In this document: positions 14,264-26,049 of the stretch, piece by piece
Layout of the letters: every line of letters begins with the position of its first letter
Numbering within the stretch: the first letter of the stretch is position 1
Source of the DNA: Prorocentrum cordatum
Taxonomy: Eukaryota; Sar; Dinophyceae; Prorocentrales; Prorocentraceae
Assembly: GCA_963575745.1 (NCBI GenBank)
Contig: CAUYUJ010019948.1
Coordinates: forward strand, 546,918 to 610,917
Direction: 5' to 3'
DNA length: 64,000 nucleotides
The notes under the pieces: model-generated
What the model saw: only the letters and a program-made list of their open reading frames with translations
Databases searched by the model: none
Told to the model about the DNA's origin: nothing
Translations under genes and position numbers: made by a program

Positions 14264-17200
14264 TCACGTCGCACTGAGCAGCATCTCAGCGTTGCCGAAC
14301 GCGAGGCGCCGCTGAATTTTTCTCCACGTGGTAGAGATCACAGCGGAACGGTCGGCATCCGGCAGGTCCCGGCCGTAGGAGCGCACGAAGGCGACCAGCT
14401 CGTCCGCCGGCCGGCCCCCAGTCTCCAAGACGGCCGGGATGAGTTCCCCTCCAGCCGGGGGGTAGCGCGCCCGCTTTCTGTCGACTGCCTGAGCCGCCGC
14501 CACCCCGTCCGTGCGAGCCCTGGCCTGCCTGCGAGCGTTGTTGTTGCTGTGTTCGCAGGTGACAGACCAGTCCACAAAGATTGGGGCGTTGGTAGCGGGG
14601 TCGCGCGTGGCCACGTCGAGAATAGCCTCCTCCCAAGCTCCGGTGTCAGGGCGCTGGCGGTCCCAAGCAGGGACTCGCTGCTCGGTCGTGGCCCTGTGGC
14701 CCGTCTGAGCGTAGTGCCAAGGCCCGCTCCAGTCGCGCAGGGAGTTGTGCCTGTAGTCCCTGCTGCCCCCGCACCCGCACTTCCGGGCGTGCCAGCCCTT
14801 GGCATCCAGCGCTTCCCCGCAAAGCGAGCCGTCCTGCTTCTGGCGTTGGCAGCGCGAGCCCGGGGCACGCACGTCGCAGGAAAGACGCATGCGCAAGTTG
14901 GCCAGGAAGTGGTTGTCTGGGAGGGGCGCGTCGCCCTCCTCGCGAGGCAAGAGCCAGGCCCCCGCCCCTGGGCCTCCGGCGCAGCGCAGAGCGAGTTGGC
15001 CGTCCTCGTTTAGCGTCCGGGGCAGCCGTGCTCTTTTGGCGAAGGAAGTCCTCTTCCCCCAGTACCCCTGCTGTTTGGCCTTGGGCTCAGCCAGGAGAGC
15101 TGCCCAATCCAAGGGTTCGGCCTTCGCCTCCTGCCGGTCGAGCTCCGCTTCGGCGCGGCGCCGAGCGTCTGCCGTCTGAGGGCAGCGTGTCCGGACGGCC
15201 TCCGCCGAGGTGGCTCCGAGGCAGCCTGCCGCGCCCCGAAAGCAGAAGGCCCAACTTCCGAGGTAGGCGCGGGCGGCGGTCTCCCGGGCCGAGGGGAAGC
15301 CGTTGCCGCCGTCCTTGAGGCGGAGGGTGAGCCACTCCTTCTGCTCGTTGCTCAAGGGCCCAGTTAGCTCGGCGTAGGCCCCGAATAGCAAGTCGTCGAG
15401 CTCCCCCACCCAGGCGGTCTCGTAGTTCGCGCGCAGCAGGTGGGTGCAGCAGCCCTGGGCGTAGGTGCGGAGCAGCGTGTGCGCCCCTTCCGCCGAGAGC
15501 CCGTTCTGGCGCAGCGTTCTCCAGTGGGCCAGGAAGTGCCGCGTTTTGTCCAGGACCTCTCGGCCGTCGGAGCTGGCCAGAAGGGGCAGCCTGGCGTCGT
15601 CGTCGTCCTCGTCGCGGTCGTACCACGTGACCGGGTTCCCCAGGACGGTCAAGTTGGCGGCCCGGAGCGGCGCGAGCTGTGGAGGGATCGCAGTGGCCGG
15701 GCTGGCGGTCCATACCTTGGTCTTGTCCGCGTTGAGCTCCAAGCCGGCCCGGGCCATCTCTTCTCGCACGACGTCGTGTGCCTGGGCGGCGGCCTCCGCT
15801 GGCGCGACCACAAGCACGTCGTCGAGGTAGGAGAAAAGGCGGGAGACGGGGCTCAGCAGTTGCAGGCGCTCGCGGGCGCGGGCAAGGGCGTCGGCGATCC
15901 CAATGGCGAAGAACGCGGGGCTGAGCGGGCAGCCCTGGTCGACGCCTGTCTGGGCCGACACGGGCATGGGGGTGCCGAGGTCGTCCCAGAAAAGGTGCGT
16001 CGTCGGCCTCGTCAGCCAAGCGTTGGCGACCGGGGGGAGGCTCGGCGCCCGGCGGGCCACAGCGTCAAGCACCGTTTGCCGGGGCAGGGCATTGAAGGCA
16101 TTAGTAGCATCGAAAGCCAGGACGGCGGCCCCTGGCATCGCTTCGGCCAGAGCGGTGACGCATTTGTGGACCCGCTCGCAGCCCGCCCTCGTGCCGACCG
16201 CGAACTGGAGGGGACCGCAGGCGTCTTTCAGCTCCTCCTTGAAGACCTCGCAAGCCGCCTTCGCCGCCAGCCTGCGGAGGACGCCCCCGCATGCCACCGG
16301 CCGCAATTTCCCGTTTTTCTTCCGCAGCGCCACTAGCCGGGCCCCCAAGTTGGCCGTCGTGAAATCGGGGGGGGGGGCGCCGAGGAGGAAGGCCACGGCC
16401 ACCCGGCAGTTCGCCTCGAGCGCGGCGGAGTCGGCAAGGAGAGTCTTCCAGCGCTCGAAACGGGAGCCGTTGGGGCCTGGGCCAGACCTCCGCGGGGCTT
16501 GCTCGATGGCCTGGCGCACCGCGTGCAGGAGCTTTTCTGTGGTCTCGTCGTCGGGAAGCTGCGCTGCGGTTGGGGTGGCGCCCGCGCCCTGCGGGAAGAG
16601 GTTCTGAAGCTCGCCGTGAGCACTGGCGTCAGTGACCACCGCGGCCGAGCGAGTCACCAACGACATGGCCTTGGATACCAATCCCTCAGAGAGGAAGGTA
16701 TCCACGTTCTTCGCGGTGTCCTGCGGTCGGCCAGTGCGCCGTCGACCGGCTGCACCAGCCCCAGCAGCGGCGGTGGCGGCCGCCTCGCGCCACAGAGCCC
16801 CCCAGTCGCCGCGCCAAGCTATGCGGATCCGTCGCGTGAGGATTTTGGAGAGCCCGCCGCTGTTCTTAGCGCTCCGTCCTCCGCGGACCCGGGTCGGTGC
16901 GAAGAGGATGACCCTGTCGAAGAAAGTCAGCAGTTTGCCCGCCCTGCTAGCTGCAGCGGCGTCTCCGGCCCGCTGTGCGTCGAGGAAGGCGGTCGCGGCA
17001 GCCCCCCGGAGCGCGGCGAGGGAGTGCGCGAGGGGCTCCGGGACCGACCCAACGGTGCGGACGTCCACCCCCAAGTCGTTGCACGACACCCCGTCCCACC
17101 AGTCAAGATTGAGGAGCGTCTGCGCTGGGGCCCCGTCGGCGTCGAGGCCGGGCGGCCGAGCGTCGTCGTCGGCGTCGTCGTCGTCACGCGGGGCCCTGCG

Positions 17201-17356
17201 GCCCGGCGTGTGCGCCTGGTCGGCTGCGCGGCGGCGCAGGCGTCCAGCGCGCGAATCGGCGAGGTGCTCCGCCCGTGTGGGGCGCCCAGGTTGGTCGCAG
17301 GACTGGTGCAGCTCCGCCTGGGCCTCTGGCGAGAGGGAGGCGCTACCCTGGACCAT
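14264..17356 (-). CDS. reverse transcriptase with C-terminal restriction-like endonuclease (intact)
   Basis: About 1030 residues from the ATG at 17356 to a TGA at 14264, without interruption; the frame is open further upstream only through GA repeats (Arg-Glu dipeptides), so I take the first ATG after them. Mid-protein RT motifs are complete: FDATNAF (motif A aspartate), GVDQGCPLSPAFF (motif B) and FSYLDDVLVV (motif C, YLDD). Near the C-terminus a Cys/His cluster (CQRQ..., C, HARKCGC) precedes RQRPDTGAWEEAILDV and FVDWSV, which fit the PD-(D/E)XK restriction-like endonuclease of R2-type non-LTR elements. Known elements of this class copy their RNA at a nicked target (target-primed reverse transcription). 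The uninterrupted frame and similar flanking copies suggest a recent insertion. An apurinic endonuclease domain was not seen. Confidence 0.85.
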   Translation of the reverse strand: MVQGSASLSPEAQAELHQSCDQPGRPTRAEHLADSRAGRLRRRAADQAHTPGRRAPRDDDDADDDARPPGLDADGAPAQTLLNLDWWDGVSCNDLGVDVRTVGSVPEPLAHSLAALRGAAATAFLDAQRAGDAAAASRAGKLLTFFDRVILFAPTRVRGGRSAKNSGGLSKILTRRIRIAWRGDWGALWREAAATAAAGAGAAGRRRTGRPQDTAKNVDTFLSEGLVSKAMSLVTRSAAVVTDASAHGELQNLFPQGAGATPTAAQLPDDETTEKLLHAVRQAIEQAPRRSGPGPNGSRFERWKTLLADSAALEANCRVAVAFLLGAPPPDFTTANLGARLVALRKKNGKLRPVACGGVLRRLAAKAACEVFKEELKDACGPLQFAVGTRAGCERVHKCVTALAEAMPGAAVLAFDATNAFNALPRQTVLDAVARRAPSLPPVANAWLTRPTTHLFWDDLGTPMPVSAQTGVDQGCPLSPAFFAIGIADALARARERLQLLSPVSRLFSYLDDVLVVAPAEAAAQAHDVVREEMARAGLELNADKTKVWTASPATAIPPQLAPLRAANLTVLGNPVTWYDRDEDDDDARLPLLASSDGREVLDKTRHFLAHWRTLRQNGLSAEGAHTLLRTYAQGCCTHLLRANYETAWVGELDDLLFGAYAELTGPLSNEQKEWLTLRLKDGGNGFPSARETAARAYLGSWAFCFRGAAGCLGATSAEAVRTRCPQTADARRRAEAELDRQEAKAEPLDWAALLAEPKAKQQGYWGKRTSFAKRARLPRTLNEDGQLALRCAGGPGAGAWLLPREEGDAPLPDNHFLANLRMRLSCDVRAPGSRCQRQKQDGSLCGEALDAKGWHARKCGCGGSRDYRHNSLRDWSGPWHYAQTGHRATTEQRVPAWDRQRPDTGAWEEAILDVATRDPATNAPIFVDWSVTCEHSNNNARRQARARTDGVAAAQAVDRKRARYPPAGGELIPAVLETGGRPADELVAFVRSYGRDLPDADRSAVISTTWRKIQRRLAFGNAEMLLSAT

Positions 17357-17369
17357 GTCAAAGGGGCCG

Positions 17370-17697
<328 letters not shown>

Positions 17698-17783
17698 ACA
17701 CCAGATGCTTATTTCAAGCAGATCCAGCAGCGATGTCCAAGCATCGACTCGACAAGCATCGACTCGAGAACAACATTCGTGAT

Positions 17784-17801
17784 TAGCCTCTTTGGCTCAA
17801 G
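17784..17801 (+). other. spliced-leader relic upstream of the DDE gene
   Basis: The 18 bases TAGCCTCTTTGGCTCAAG match the 3' part of the dinoflagellate spliced leader at 16 of 18 positions. It lies 80 bases before the transposase ATG, where the 5' end of a trans-spliced mRNA copied back into DNA would be. Confidence 0.65.
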
Positions 17802-17881
17802 CCTTTCGAGCAAGGCTTTCGAACCTCTCGAGCAGGCCGCCACTCCAGCAAGCCTTTCGAGCCTGTCGCGCCTCACGTACG

Positions 17882-19843
17882 ATGAGCACGCCTGTCAAGC
17901 GGCAGTCAAGCTTGTCGAGCTTGTGGGGCCTTTCAAGTCCGAGCCCGGCGGGCACTCCGACCTCCCACCAGAAGCTTCGAGCCTCGCCTCACTTGTCCGA
18001 GGAGGCCAAGAGCAATTTCTTCAAGGATCTCGAGCACAAGAGGCTCGAGGCGGAGCAGGCCGAGAAGGAGCGCCTCGCAGCCGCAGCTGAGCGCCGAGCG
18101 AAGGCGAGCGCCGAGGGCAAGGTGCTCGACCCCGCCGACTTCGGCCGAGGCGTCGCCCGAGGACCGACCAAGGGCGGCAGACCCGAGGGCGCGAATCGCA
18201 AGTGCACGGGGACGCGCAAGCCCCGAGCAGCTCCCACCCTGCGCCGAGACCCAGCAGCGCAGCGCAAGCTCCAAGTCGTCCTCGACTGGCGCAAGCAGGC
18301 CGAGAAGCACGAGGTCGCGGACATCAGCCAGCTGCCGAGCAACGTCAAGGCGCAGCTCATCGAGAAATGGCACTGGCCCTACCCCACGGGCAAGAGCTGG
18401 ACCGAGAAGAGAGCGGCTTTCGAGAAGCTGGTCGCCTCGGAGAGGCTCGGCAAGAACGGCCTCCGAGCCTGCGGCCGAGTTCGGCCAAACGGGGCGAAGG
18501 CAGGCAAGAGCCAAGGCGCGAGGCTCCAGAGCTACACTCCTGGCCGAGCATGCCCCAAGCGCCCCCTCGAGGGAGTCATGGGCCGACTCGAGGCCTGGTT
18601 CAAACGAGAACGCATGTGCGGCCACGAGGTCCGCCACAAGACGGTCCTAACGAGACTCAAGTACGAGCTCGAGTGGGAGAGAGACAAACAAGAGCACCTC
18701 AAGGACGTGAGCCACGCCTTCTTCAACTCCCAGGTCCTCGCCCGAGTCACCAAGCGGCTCCAGACCTTCAATATCAACAACCTCTGCCGCAAGGACTCCA
18801 AGTGGATCGAGGAGACCGTTCTCCCGAGGCTCCACGCAGTCGGACGGAGAGGCCAACGCCTCTCCGAGCAGCGCAACAAGGGCCTTTCCGAGTCCAAGGC
18901 CAAGCTGACGTGGGCCACGAGCGACCGCTTCATCCACCTCGTTTCCAAGGGCGCGGCCGAGGAACTCGCCATGTTCTCCGGGGACACCGAGAGCTTCATC
19001 GAGAACAGGCAAACCACGAGCGTGGTCGTGGTCGACGCCACCGCGCTGCGGCTCAAGCTCAGGGGCGAGGAGAAGATCTTCCTCCACGAGAACGAGCTCG
19101 AGGGTCCTAGCCACAAGGCTCGAATCGAGAAGCTCCGTCGCAAGTTCTGCGAGACGCAGACCGTGGCAGACAAGGCAGCTTGGGAGATGGAGAAAACCAA
19201 GTTCTACGAGGAGCACGGCGACCATAAGGAGCAAGTAGAGCAAGCGTACTCCAGCGCAGGCGACAAGTATCGCCTCACGATGATCAACATATCGAGCGTC
19301 GCGAATTGGTTCGACCCAGCCAAGGGCCCCAAGTCGAAGAAGAAGCGCTCGATCCTGCTAGTGCCCTGTGCGAGGCGCTGCAAGATCTCCGATATGGACC
19401 TCGAGAGCGGCAAGTGGCTCCGTGACGTCAGTTACGAGCGAAGCGACGGCGAGGCCGAGGTCTTCCGAGCAGGCGAGAACATCGGCCAGATTCTCAAGGG
19501 TTGGCGCCAAGCCCTCCTCGAGTTTGACCCCGAGCAGCGCGCCAAGATCCTCGAGCAGACTGACATCTGGGGCCAGCCTCGAGCTTGGACCGACGAGCTC
19601 ATAGCGAGCTGGACGATCGACTTTATCCAAGCCGTTCACGGCCAAGCTCTCGTGTTCGCCGACTGTCTCTCGGCCCAGTGGACCGAGGCCGTCGCGCTCC
19701 GAGCGTGGCTCAAGCAGATCGTCTACGCGCCGATGGCTCCAGACGTGACGAGCTTCCTCCAGGAACCCGACGCGCGCGAGCACTCGCAGCTCAAGGCAAC
19801 CATTCGCGAGGTGAAGTCCGAGATCCACTGGGCGATCGAGTAA
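17882..19843 (+). CDS. pogo-like DDE transposase
   Basis: 653 residues from the first ATG of the frame (MSTPVK) to TAA. The N-terminal third is basic and charged with a coiled-coil-like Glu/Lys/Ala stretch (residues ~45-80) and a GRP-containing basic patch. Next is a region that could be the DNA-binding part. The catalytic half shows VVVVDATAL (Asp ~385), LVFADCLSAQW (Asp ~594) and APMAPDVTSFLQEPDA (Asp ~630). The spacing of 35 residues between the last two, and the P-D-T-SFLQ-PD context, match the pogo/Tigger branch of Tc1/mariner (usual consensus PPNTTHLLQPLD). Such enzymes cut and paste DNA in the nucleus. A spliced-leader relic precedes it and a 32-bp repeat array follows. The frame continues after the TAA (next entry), so the stop may be a nonsense mutation. 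Confidence 0.7.
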   Translation: MSTPVKRQSSLSSLWGLSSPSPAGTPTSHQKLRASPHLSEEAKSNFFKDLEHKRLEAEQAEKERLAAAAERRAKASAEGKVLDPADFGRGVARGPTKGGRPEGANRKCTGTRKPRAAPTLRRDPAAQRKLQVVLDWRKQAEKHEVADISQLPSNVKAQLIEKWHWPYPTGKSWTEKRAAFEKLVASERLGKNGLRACGRVRPNGAKAGKSQGARLQSYTPGRACPKRPLEGVMGRLEAWFKRERMCGHEVRHKTVLTRLKYELEWERDKQEHLKDVSHAFFNSQVLARVTKRLQTFNINNLCRKDSKWIEETVLPRLHAVGRRGQRLSEQRNKGLSESKAKLTWATSDRFIHLVSKGAAEELAMFSGDTESFIENRQTTSVVVVDATALRLKLRGEEKIFLHENELEGPSHKARIEKLRRKFCETQTVADKAAWEMEKTKFYEEHGDHKEQVEQAYSSAGDKYRLTMINISSVANWFDPAKGPKSKKKRSILLVPCARRCKISDMDLESGKWLRDVSYERSDGEAEVFRAGENIGQILKGWRQALLEFDPEQRAKILEQTDIWGQPRAWTDELIASWTIDFIQAVHGQALVFADCLSAQWTEAVALRAWLKQIVYAPMAPDVTSFLQEPDAREHSQLKATIREVKSEIHWAIE

Positions 19844-20030
19844 GACTGGATGCAGAAGGTCAAGGCCGAGCCCGAGAAGAACTACAAGTACCCGAGCAAT
19901 TGGGGGCCATACGAGTGCATCTACTGCATCTCCGAGGCGCGCAAGCGCTTCCGCGAGAAGAACGCCGAGACCGTCCCACTGCAAGGCACGCAAGCGAACC
20001 AGATGCTCGCAGCGAGGCCGGGGGGGGCGG
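19844..20030 (+). pseudogene. in-frame continuation of the DDE gene after its stop
   Basis: The codons right after the TAA stay in the same frame and read as ordinary protein (DWMQKVKAEPEKNYKYP, then a CIYC pair and a basic stretch) until the frame dissolves into a GGA microsatellite near 20035. This suggests that TAA at 19841-19843 arose by one substitution in a longer gene. Readthrough or a functional shorter protein remain possible. Confidence 0.55.
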
Positions 20031-20035
20031 AGGAC

Positions 20036-20185
20036 GAGGAGGAGGGGGAGGAGGAGAGGAGGAGGAGGAGGAGGAGGAGGAGGAGGAGATGGAGGAGGAG
20101 GAGGAGGAGGGACGGAGGAGGACGAGGAGGAGGAGAGGGAGTCGCTCGGCGAGGAGGAGGAGGAGGAGGAGAAAGAGGAGAACAA
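20036..20185. repeat. GGA-rich microsatellite
   Basis: GGA/GAG repeats with few interruptions, directly after the end of the transposase frame. Confidence 0.95.
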
Positions 20186-20284
20186 GGAAGAGGAAGATCT
20201 CGAGCCTTGAGCTTCAACCCCCAGCGAATCCAAGAAAACCCTTCGAGGATTGCCGAGAAGGATCCCAAGATGACCCCAAGCATT

Positions 20285-20650
20285 TCTTCGATGTTGTGTC
20301 AAGCGAAATAAGCAATCATTTGAAATGTCAAGCGAAATAGATAATAGTTTGAAGAGGTCTCACATGCCACAAGCAATACGATGAAGACATTTCAAGCGAA
20401 ATAACGATAGTTTTAGGATGTCTCAAGCAATAGTTTGAGGATGCCTCCAGCGAAATAAGCAATAGTTTGAGGATGTCTCACGCGAAACACCATTAGTTCG
20501 AGGATGTCTCAAGCGAAATAAGCAATAGTTTGAGGGTGTCTCCGGCGAGATATGCAATCGTTTGAGGATTCTCAAGCGAACTACGCCATAGTTTGAAGAT
20601 GTCTCAAGCAATAGTTTGAGGATGTCTCCAGCAAAATAACTAAGCAATCG
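20285..20650. repeat. array of 32-bp units with GATGTCTCAAGCGAA core
   Basis: About a dozen degenerate head-to-tail units, each with GAGGATGTCTCAAGCGAAAT followed by a variable stretch like AAGCAATAGTTT. Found between the transposase and peptidase genes. Confidence 0.85.
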
Positions 20651-20825
20651 TTCTCCTCTCCTCTTCTACTTCTCCTCTTCATTTGTTATTCTTCCTTTAT
20701 TTTCATGTTTCATGTTTATCTGTGTTTCTCTCTCTTTTTCTTTTCTATTTCTATATGTTTCTCTTAGTTTTTGTTTCTGTCTGACTCTCTATCTCTTTCT
20801 CTCTCTATCTCTCCCCATGCGCCCC

Positions 20826-21372
<547 letters not shown>

Positions 21373-21542
21373 TCTCCTCCTCCTCTGTTTTCTTTTCTTT
21401 TTGATGTTTCCTTTTTCTTTTTCATTTCTTATTGTTTCTTTTTATTTTTGGTTTTGTATATCGCTTTCTACATTCCTCCGCCCGCCTGAATTGCATGATC
21501 GCCGCGGTTGATTACCCAGGGGCACCGGGGCGCATGAGCTAT

Positions 21543-21770
21543 TCCGAGGATGTCTCAAGCGAAACAAGCATATACTCGAGGATGTCTCAAGCGAAACAAG
21601 CATATACTGAAGGATGTCTTAAGCGAAACGATACGTTTCTTAGGGGTGTCTCAAGCGAAAACAGCAATTGCTCGAGGATGTCTCAAGCGAGCCGAGAGGT
21701 TCGACGAGGATGTCTCAAGCAAGACGAGTGATTCGCCGAGGATATCTCAAGCGAAACAAGTGGTCGAGGA
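21543..21770. repeat. array of 32-bp units, 5' side of the peptidase gene
   Basis: Seven units with the core GATGTCTCAAGCGAAAC, some spaced exactly 32 bases. The core supplies an ATG in one frame and is open in all three, so the true start of the following gene is unclear. Confidence 0.85.
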
Positions 21771-21771
21771 T

Positions 21772-23692
21772 AAGGGGGAGGGAGGGGCCGCGGCGAGGCC
21801 GACCGAGCAGACCGAGCTGAAGGTCGTCACAGGCGAGGAGCCGTGGAGCTACTCCACCGAGCCTGGCCGAGGCATCGAGCCAAGACTGGCCAAGGAGAGA
21901 CTCGACGCGGTTGCGAGCTGGCCCGAGAACGTCCCCCCGATTCCCGACTGGAGCGCACTGGACGGCGAGTGCTTCCGAGTCGAGGACTTGCCGAAGGACT
22001 ACGAGGACGACGAGAACCCCTGCCTCCTCGAGCTTGCAGAGCTACACCTCGATCTCACAGACGAGCAGCGAGACATGCTCAGGCCGCCCGAGGAGCGCAT
22101 CAAGGAGATCCAGTCCCCGCGCGCCCTCACGGACCGAGTGCGCCAGCTCCGGCGAAACAACCGCAAGAACAAGTGGGCGAGCAAGTTCCGAAGCCAGTAC
22201 GTGGGCAAGCTGGCGGCCAAGTGGAACAAGGCGAAGCGCAACCAGGATGGCCGAGACGCCCTCGACAGCAAGAGCCGAGGCATCGCCAGGGCGAAGCTGT
22301 CGGGGCGAGCCCCCAAGCCGATGGGGAGCTTCGCAGAGAAGTTCAAGCAGAAGGGGAAGGCCAAGCGGAACCAGAGCGCCCAGGACAAGAAGAGAGGCCA
22401 AGCGGGCCTCAAGGAGTGCAAGGACTCGCCCTGGCACGGCGAGAGCATCCGCGTCAACGAGGAGTGCGTCCACGAGGGGAGGCGCGGGAGAATCCAAGAC
22501 GTCTGGAGCGTCATGGACACCGAGGGCGAGTACCTGTTCCGAGTGCTCGAGGTCGAGACGTCGGCGATCTTCCAGATCCGCTCCAGCCAGGCTCGAGGGC
22601 CAATGGGGCGCGAGCGGAAGCCGAGCAGAAGGGCCGGCGGACGCCGAGCGGAAGTTGGCGCAGAAACCAAGCGGAAGGGAACTCGCGCGGAAGCCGAGCG
22701 GAAGGGCAGCGGAAACCGAGCGGAGTTCGCCCCCGTCCGTCGGTCCTCGAGCCTGGGAGGTCGTGGTCGAGGAGGAGTGGGCGAAGGCCGAGCCCGCCAA
22801 GATGGATTACCGAACCCTGAGGAAGGCCAGGCGCACCGAGCTGGCCAAGCACCTAGCCATCACCAACTGCGAGTTCGTCGAGAAGAACAGGACCCTCGAG
22901 CTCGGCACGATGAAGGCTCTCATTGGCGAGATCGCGGAACGAGTTGGCCAGCCGCCAGGCGTCGAGCTAATCGAGCCGACGATTGCTGTTCTCTGGGCTC
23001 GAGAAGACCATGGCGACGACGCGGCCGCTGCCGAGGCGCAAGAGGAGCAGATGGCCTGGCGCGAGAGGATCGAGAACGCCAAGGTTCTGCTCATCTGCGT
23101 CTGGTCCGACAACCCGATGCACTACACGTACATCAAGGTGACCAAGGAGGAATTCCAGGACGTGGCCATCGAGCACCGAGACTCTCTCAAGGTGCCGTCC
23201 GAGTCCGCCAAGGAGGCGGCCACGAGAATCCTGCGCGAGCTCTTTGGGCCTGAGGCGGAGTGCCCCCCCCCGAGCAACTCGAGATACCAAGTGGATGGGT
23301 GGTCCTGCGGATTGTGGGCGACGGGGTGGTTCGAGCGCGCCCTGCGCGAGCTCCGCGGCGAGGGCCGCCAGCCGCCGAGCAGCATCAGCGACGTCTGCGC
23401 CCGAGGTAACGAGTGGATCGAGAAGCTGAAGAACGCGAGCGACGCCAAGCCCAAGGGCAAGGCCAAGGCCAAGGCCAAGGCCAAGGCCCCGGATCCGTTC
23501 GTGCCCGAGCCCAAGCACGCCAACCTCGAGGCAGCACTGCGAGCAGCCAAGGAGTGCAAGAACTGCTTGCAGCTCAAGGATGGCAGTAAAGGCTGCCGAG
23601 CCTGCATGGGCAAGCACTTCGAGCAAGTGCGCCACAAAGGCTTTTTGTCGAGGGCAGCCAAGGACTTCGAGCTCGCGTGCATGAAGCTTTAA
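21772..23692 (+). pseudogene. Ulp1-like (C48) cysteine peptidase gene, one frameshift
   Basis: The N-terminal part (to about 22600) is a charged, Lys/Arg-rich protein in one frame; the frame moves by one base somewhere in 22600-22760, in a run of GAGCGGAAG-type repeats, and the C-terminal part continues to TAA at 23692. The C-terminal part holds a full Ulp1 set: His in MHYTYI (23120), Asp in HRDSL (23180), Gln in RYQVDGWSCG (23288) and nucleophile Cys (23306). The Gln-Cys distance of six residues is that of yeast Ulp1. A Lys/Ala/Pro linker and a CKNC...CRAC zinc-like motif end the protein. Ulp1 enzymes remove SUMO or related modifiers, and several plant DNA transposons carry such genes. Its codon use and neighbouring repeats match the DDE gene upstream, so both probably belong to one element. 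The shift may be a mutation, a sequencing error or a small intron. Confidence 0.7.
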
Positions 23693-23702
23693 CCGCGAGA
23701 AC

Positions 23703-24500
23703 CATCGAGCGAAAATAACATATTTTCGAGGAAATCTCAAGCGAAAAACACAATTAGTTCGAGGATGTCTCAAGCGAAATAAACAATAGTTTGAGGGTGT
23801 CTCAAGCGAAATAAGCCATATATTGAGGATGTCTCAAGCGAAATACGCAATAGTTTCAGGATGTCTCAAGCAATAGTTTAAGGATGCCTCCAGCGAACTA
23901 AGCAACAGTTTGAGGATGTCTCACGCGAAACACCATTAGTTCGAGGATGTCTCAAGCGAAATAAGCAAGTTAGTTTGAGGGTGTCTCAAGCGAAATATGC
24001 AACAGTTTGAGGGTGTCTCAAGCGAAATACGCAATAGTTTGAAGATGCCTCAAGCAAAAGTTTGAGGATGTCTCAAACAAAATAAGCAATAGTTTCAGGA
24101 TGTCTCAAACGAAATACGCAATATTTTCAGGATGGTTCAGGCGAAAGCAGCAATAGTTTGAGGATGTTTCCAGCGAAAAACACAATTATTTCGAGGATGT
24201 CTCAAGCGAAATAAGCAATAGTTTGACGGTGTCTCAAGCGAAATAAGCAATAGTTTCAGGATGTCTCAAGCGAAATACGCAATATTTTCAGGAGGTTCAG
24301 GCGAAATCAGCAATAGTTTGATGATGTTTCAAGCGAAAAAACCAAATTATTTCGAGGATGTCTCAAGCGAACTAAGCAATAGTTTGACGGTGTCTCAAGC
24401 GAAATAAGCAATAGTTTGTGGATGTCCCAAGCGAAACAAGGGATTTGTCGAGGATGTCTCCAACGAGATAGGCCATTGTTGAGGATATTTCTATGAAGAC
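23703..24500. repeat. array of ~24 units of 32 bp after the peptidase gene
   Basis: Head-to-tail units GAGGATGTCTCAAGCGAAAT plus AAGCAATAGTTT, with exact 32-base spacing in the first copies (23761, 23793, 23825). Variants carry GGGTGTCT, CAGGATG or CCAGCGAA. No unique spacers are present. Confidence 0.9.
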
Positions 24501-24855
24501 TAAACGCCAAGGATGTCTCAAAACGTGCTCGGCTTGGTCTCCTCTTGATCATCTCTTACTTCGAGATTATGCTGAGGTCTGGTGGGCTACGTTGATTATC
24601 TCCCCCTGAACCCCGAACTTTATTATCCCCTAGTGTTGATTCTCGAAGGTATTCGGTTACTACACAAAAATACACCATGGAAATGACATCATATTGTCAT
24701 GAGATGTCGGTCATAATCAAATATACACGAGGGTGAATGGACACCAGGGTGACGTGTGAAACGTCCCTTGTCGTTTTTCCTGATGCAACCGATACACAGG
24801 AACTAGACAGGCAGAGTACATGAAGGTGATGCTTGGCGCGACACGTAGGCGATGT
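24501..24855. other. no gene seen
   Basis: AT-balanced sequence between the repeat array and the ACT microsatellite. It contains another TGTTGATT word (about 24630), reminiscent of the GGTTGATT seen in the duplicated unit at 20.8-21.5 kb, but no coding signal. Confidence 0.5.
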
Positions 24856-25108
24856 TTAACATTACTACGACTACTATTATTAGTATACATACTACTGCGA
24901 CTACTAGTAGTACTTCTACTACTACTACTGCTACCACAACTACTACTACTACTACTACTACTGCTGCTGGCTACGACAACTACTATTTCTATTACAAGTA
25001 CTATTATGACAACTACCACTATACGTATACATACTAATACTAGAACTACTACTACCACATCTACTACATCTACTACTACTACTAGTACTACTACTACTAC
25101 TACTACTT

Positions 25109-25139
<31 letters not shown>

Positions 25140-25300
25140 GACTGCTGCTACTACTACTACTACTACTACCACTACCGATACGACTACTTCTACTACTATT
25201 ACTATTACTAGTACTACTACTACTACTACTACTACTACAACTACTTTCACTGCTGCTGCTATTACTACTACCAGCAATAATACGACGACGATGACGGATG

Positions 25301-25356
<56 letters not shown>

Positions 25357-25477
25357 CACTACTGTTACTACTGCTACTACTGGTACCAGTACTACTACTA
25401 CCACCACCACGACTACTACCATACTGCTACTACTACTATGACTACTACTACTTCTAGCGTTACTACTACTACTGCTG

Positions 25478-25542
<65 letters not shown>

Positions 25543-25642
25543 TCTTCTTCTTCTTCTACTACTACTACTAATACTACTACGACTACTACTACAACAACTA
25601 CTACTACTACTACTACTACTACTACGACTACTACTACCACTC

Positions 25643-25678
<36 letters not shown>

Positions 25679-25742
25679 CTACTCCTACTCCTGCTCCTAC
25701 TCTTACTCCTGCTCCTACAACTACTATTACGCCGACCTCGGG

Positions 25743-25793
<51 letters not shown>

Positions 25794-25882
25794 CATTACT
25801 ACCATTACTACCATTACTACTACCATTACTACCATTACTACCATTACTACTACTACTGCTACTGCTACTACTACTACTACTG

Positions 25883-25914
<32 letters not shown>

Positions 25915-25963
25915 GCTACGACTACTACGACTACTACGACTACTACGACTACTACTAGCGCGC
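24856..25963. repeat. ~1.1-kb ACT trinucleotide microsatellite
   Basis: ACT/TAC repeats with interruptions by GCT, CCT, ACC and ATT. Frames of up to 457 codons cross it but encode only runs of Thr, Tyr, Leu or Val. Confidence 0.95.
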
Positions 25964-26049
25964 CTCCTTCTTCTCCTTTTCCTCCTCCTCCTCCTCCTCC
26001 ATCCCGCTTCCTAATACATAAATCCTCCCCGTCGCATCCCGAGTCGTGC

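Noticed and set aside
23703-24500. Regularly spaced 32-bp repeats that could suggest a CRISPR array
   Set aside because: There are no unique spacers: the whole 32-bp unit repeats head to tail, and the setting is eukaryotic.
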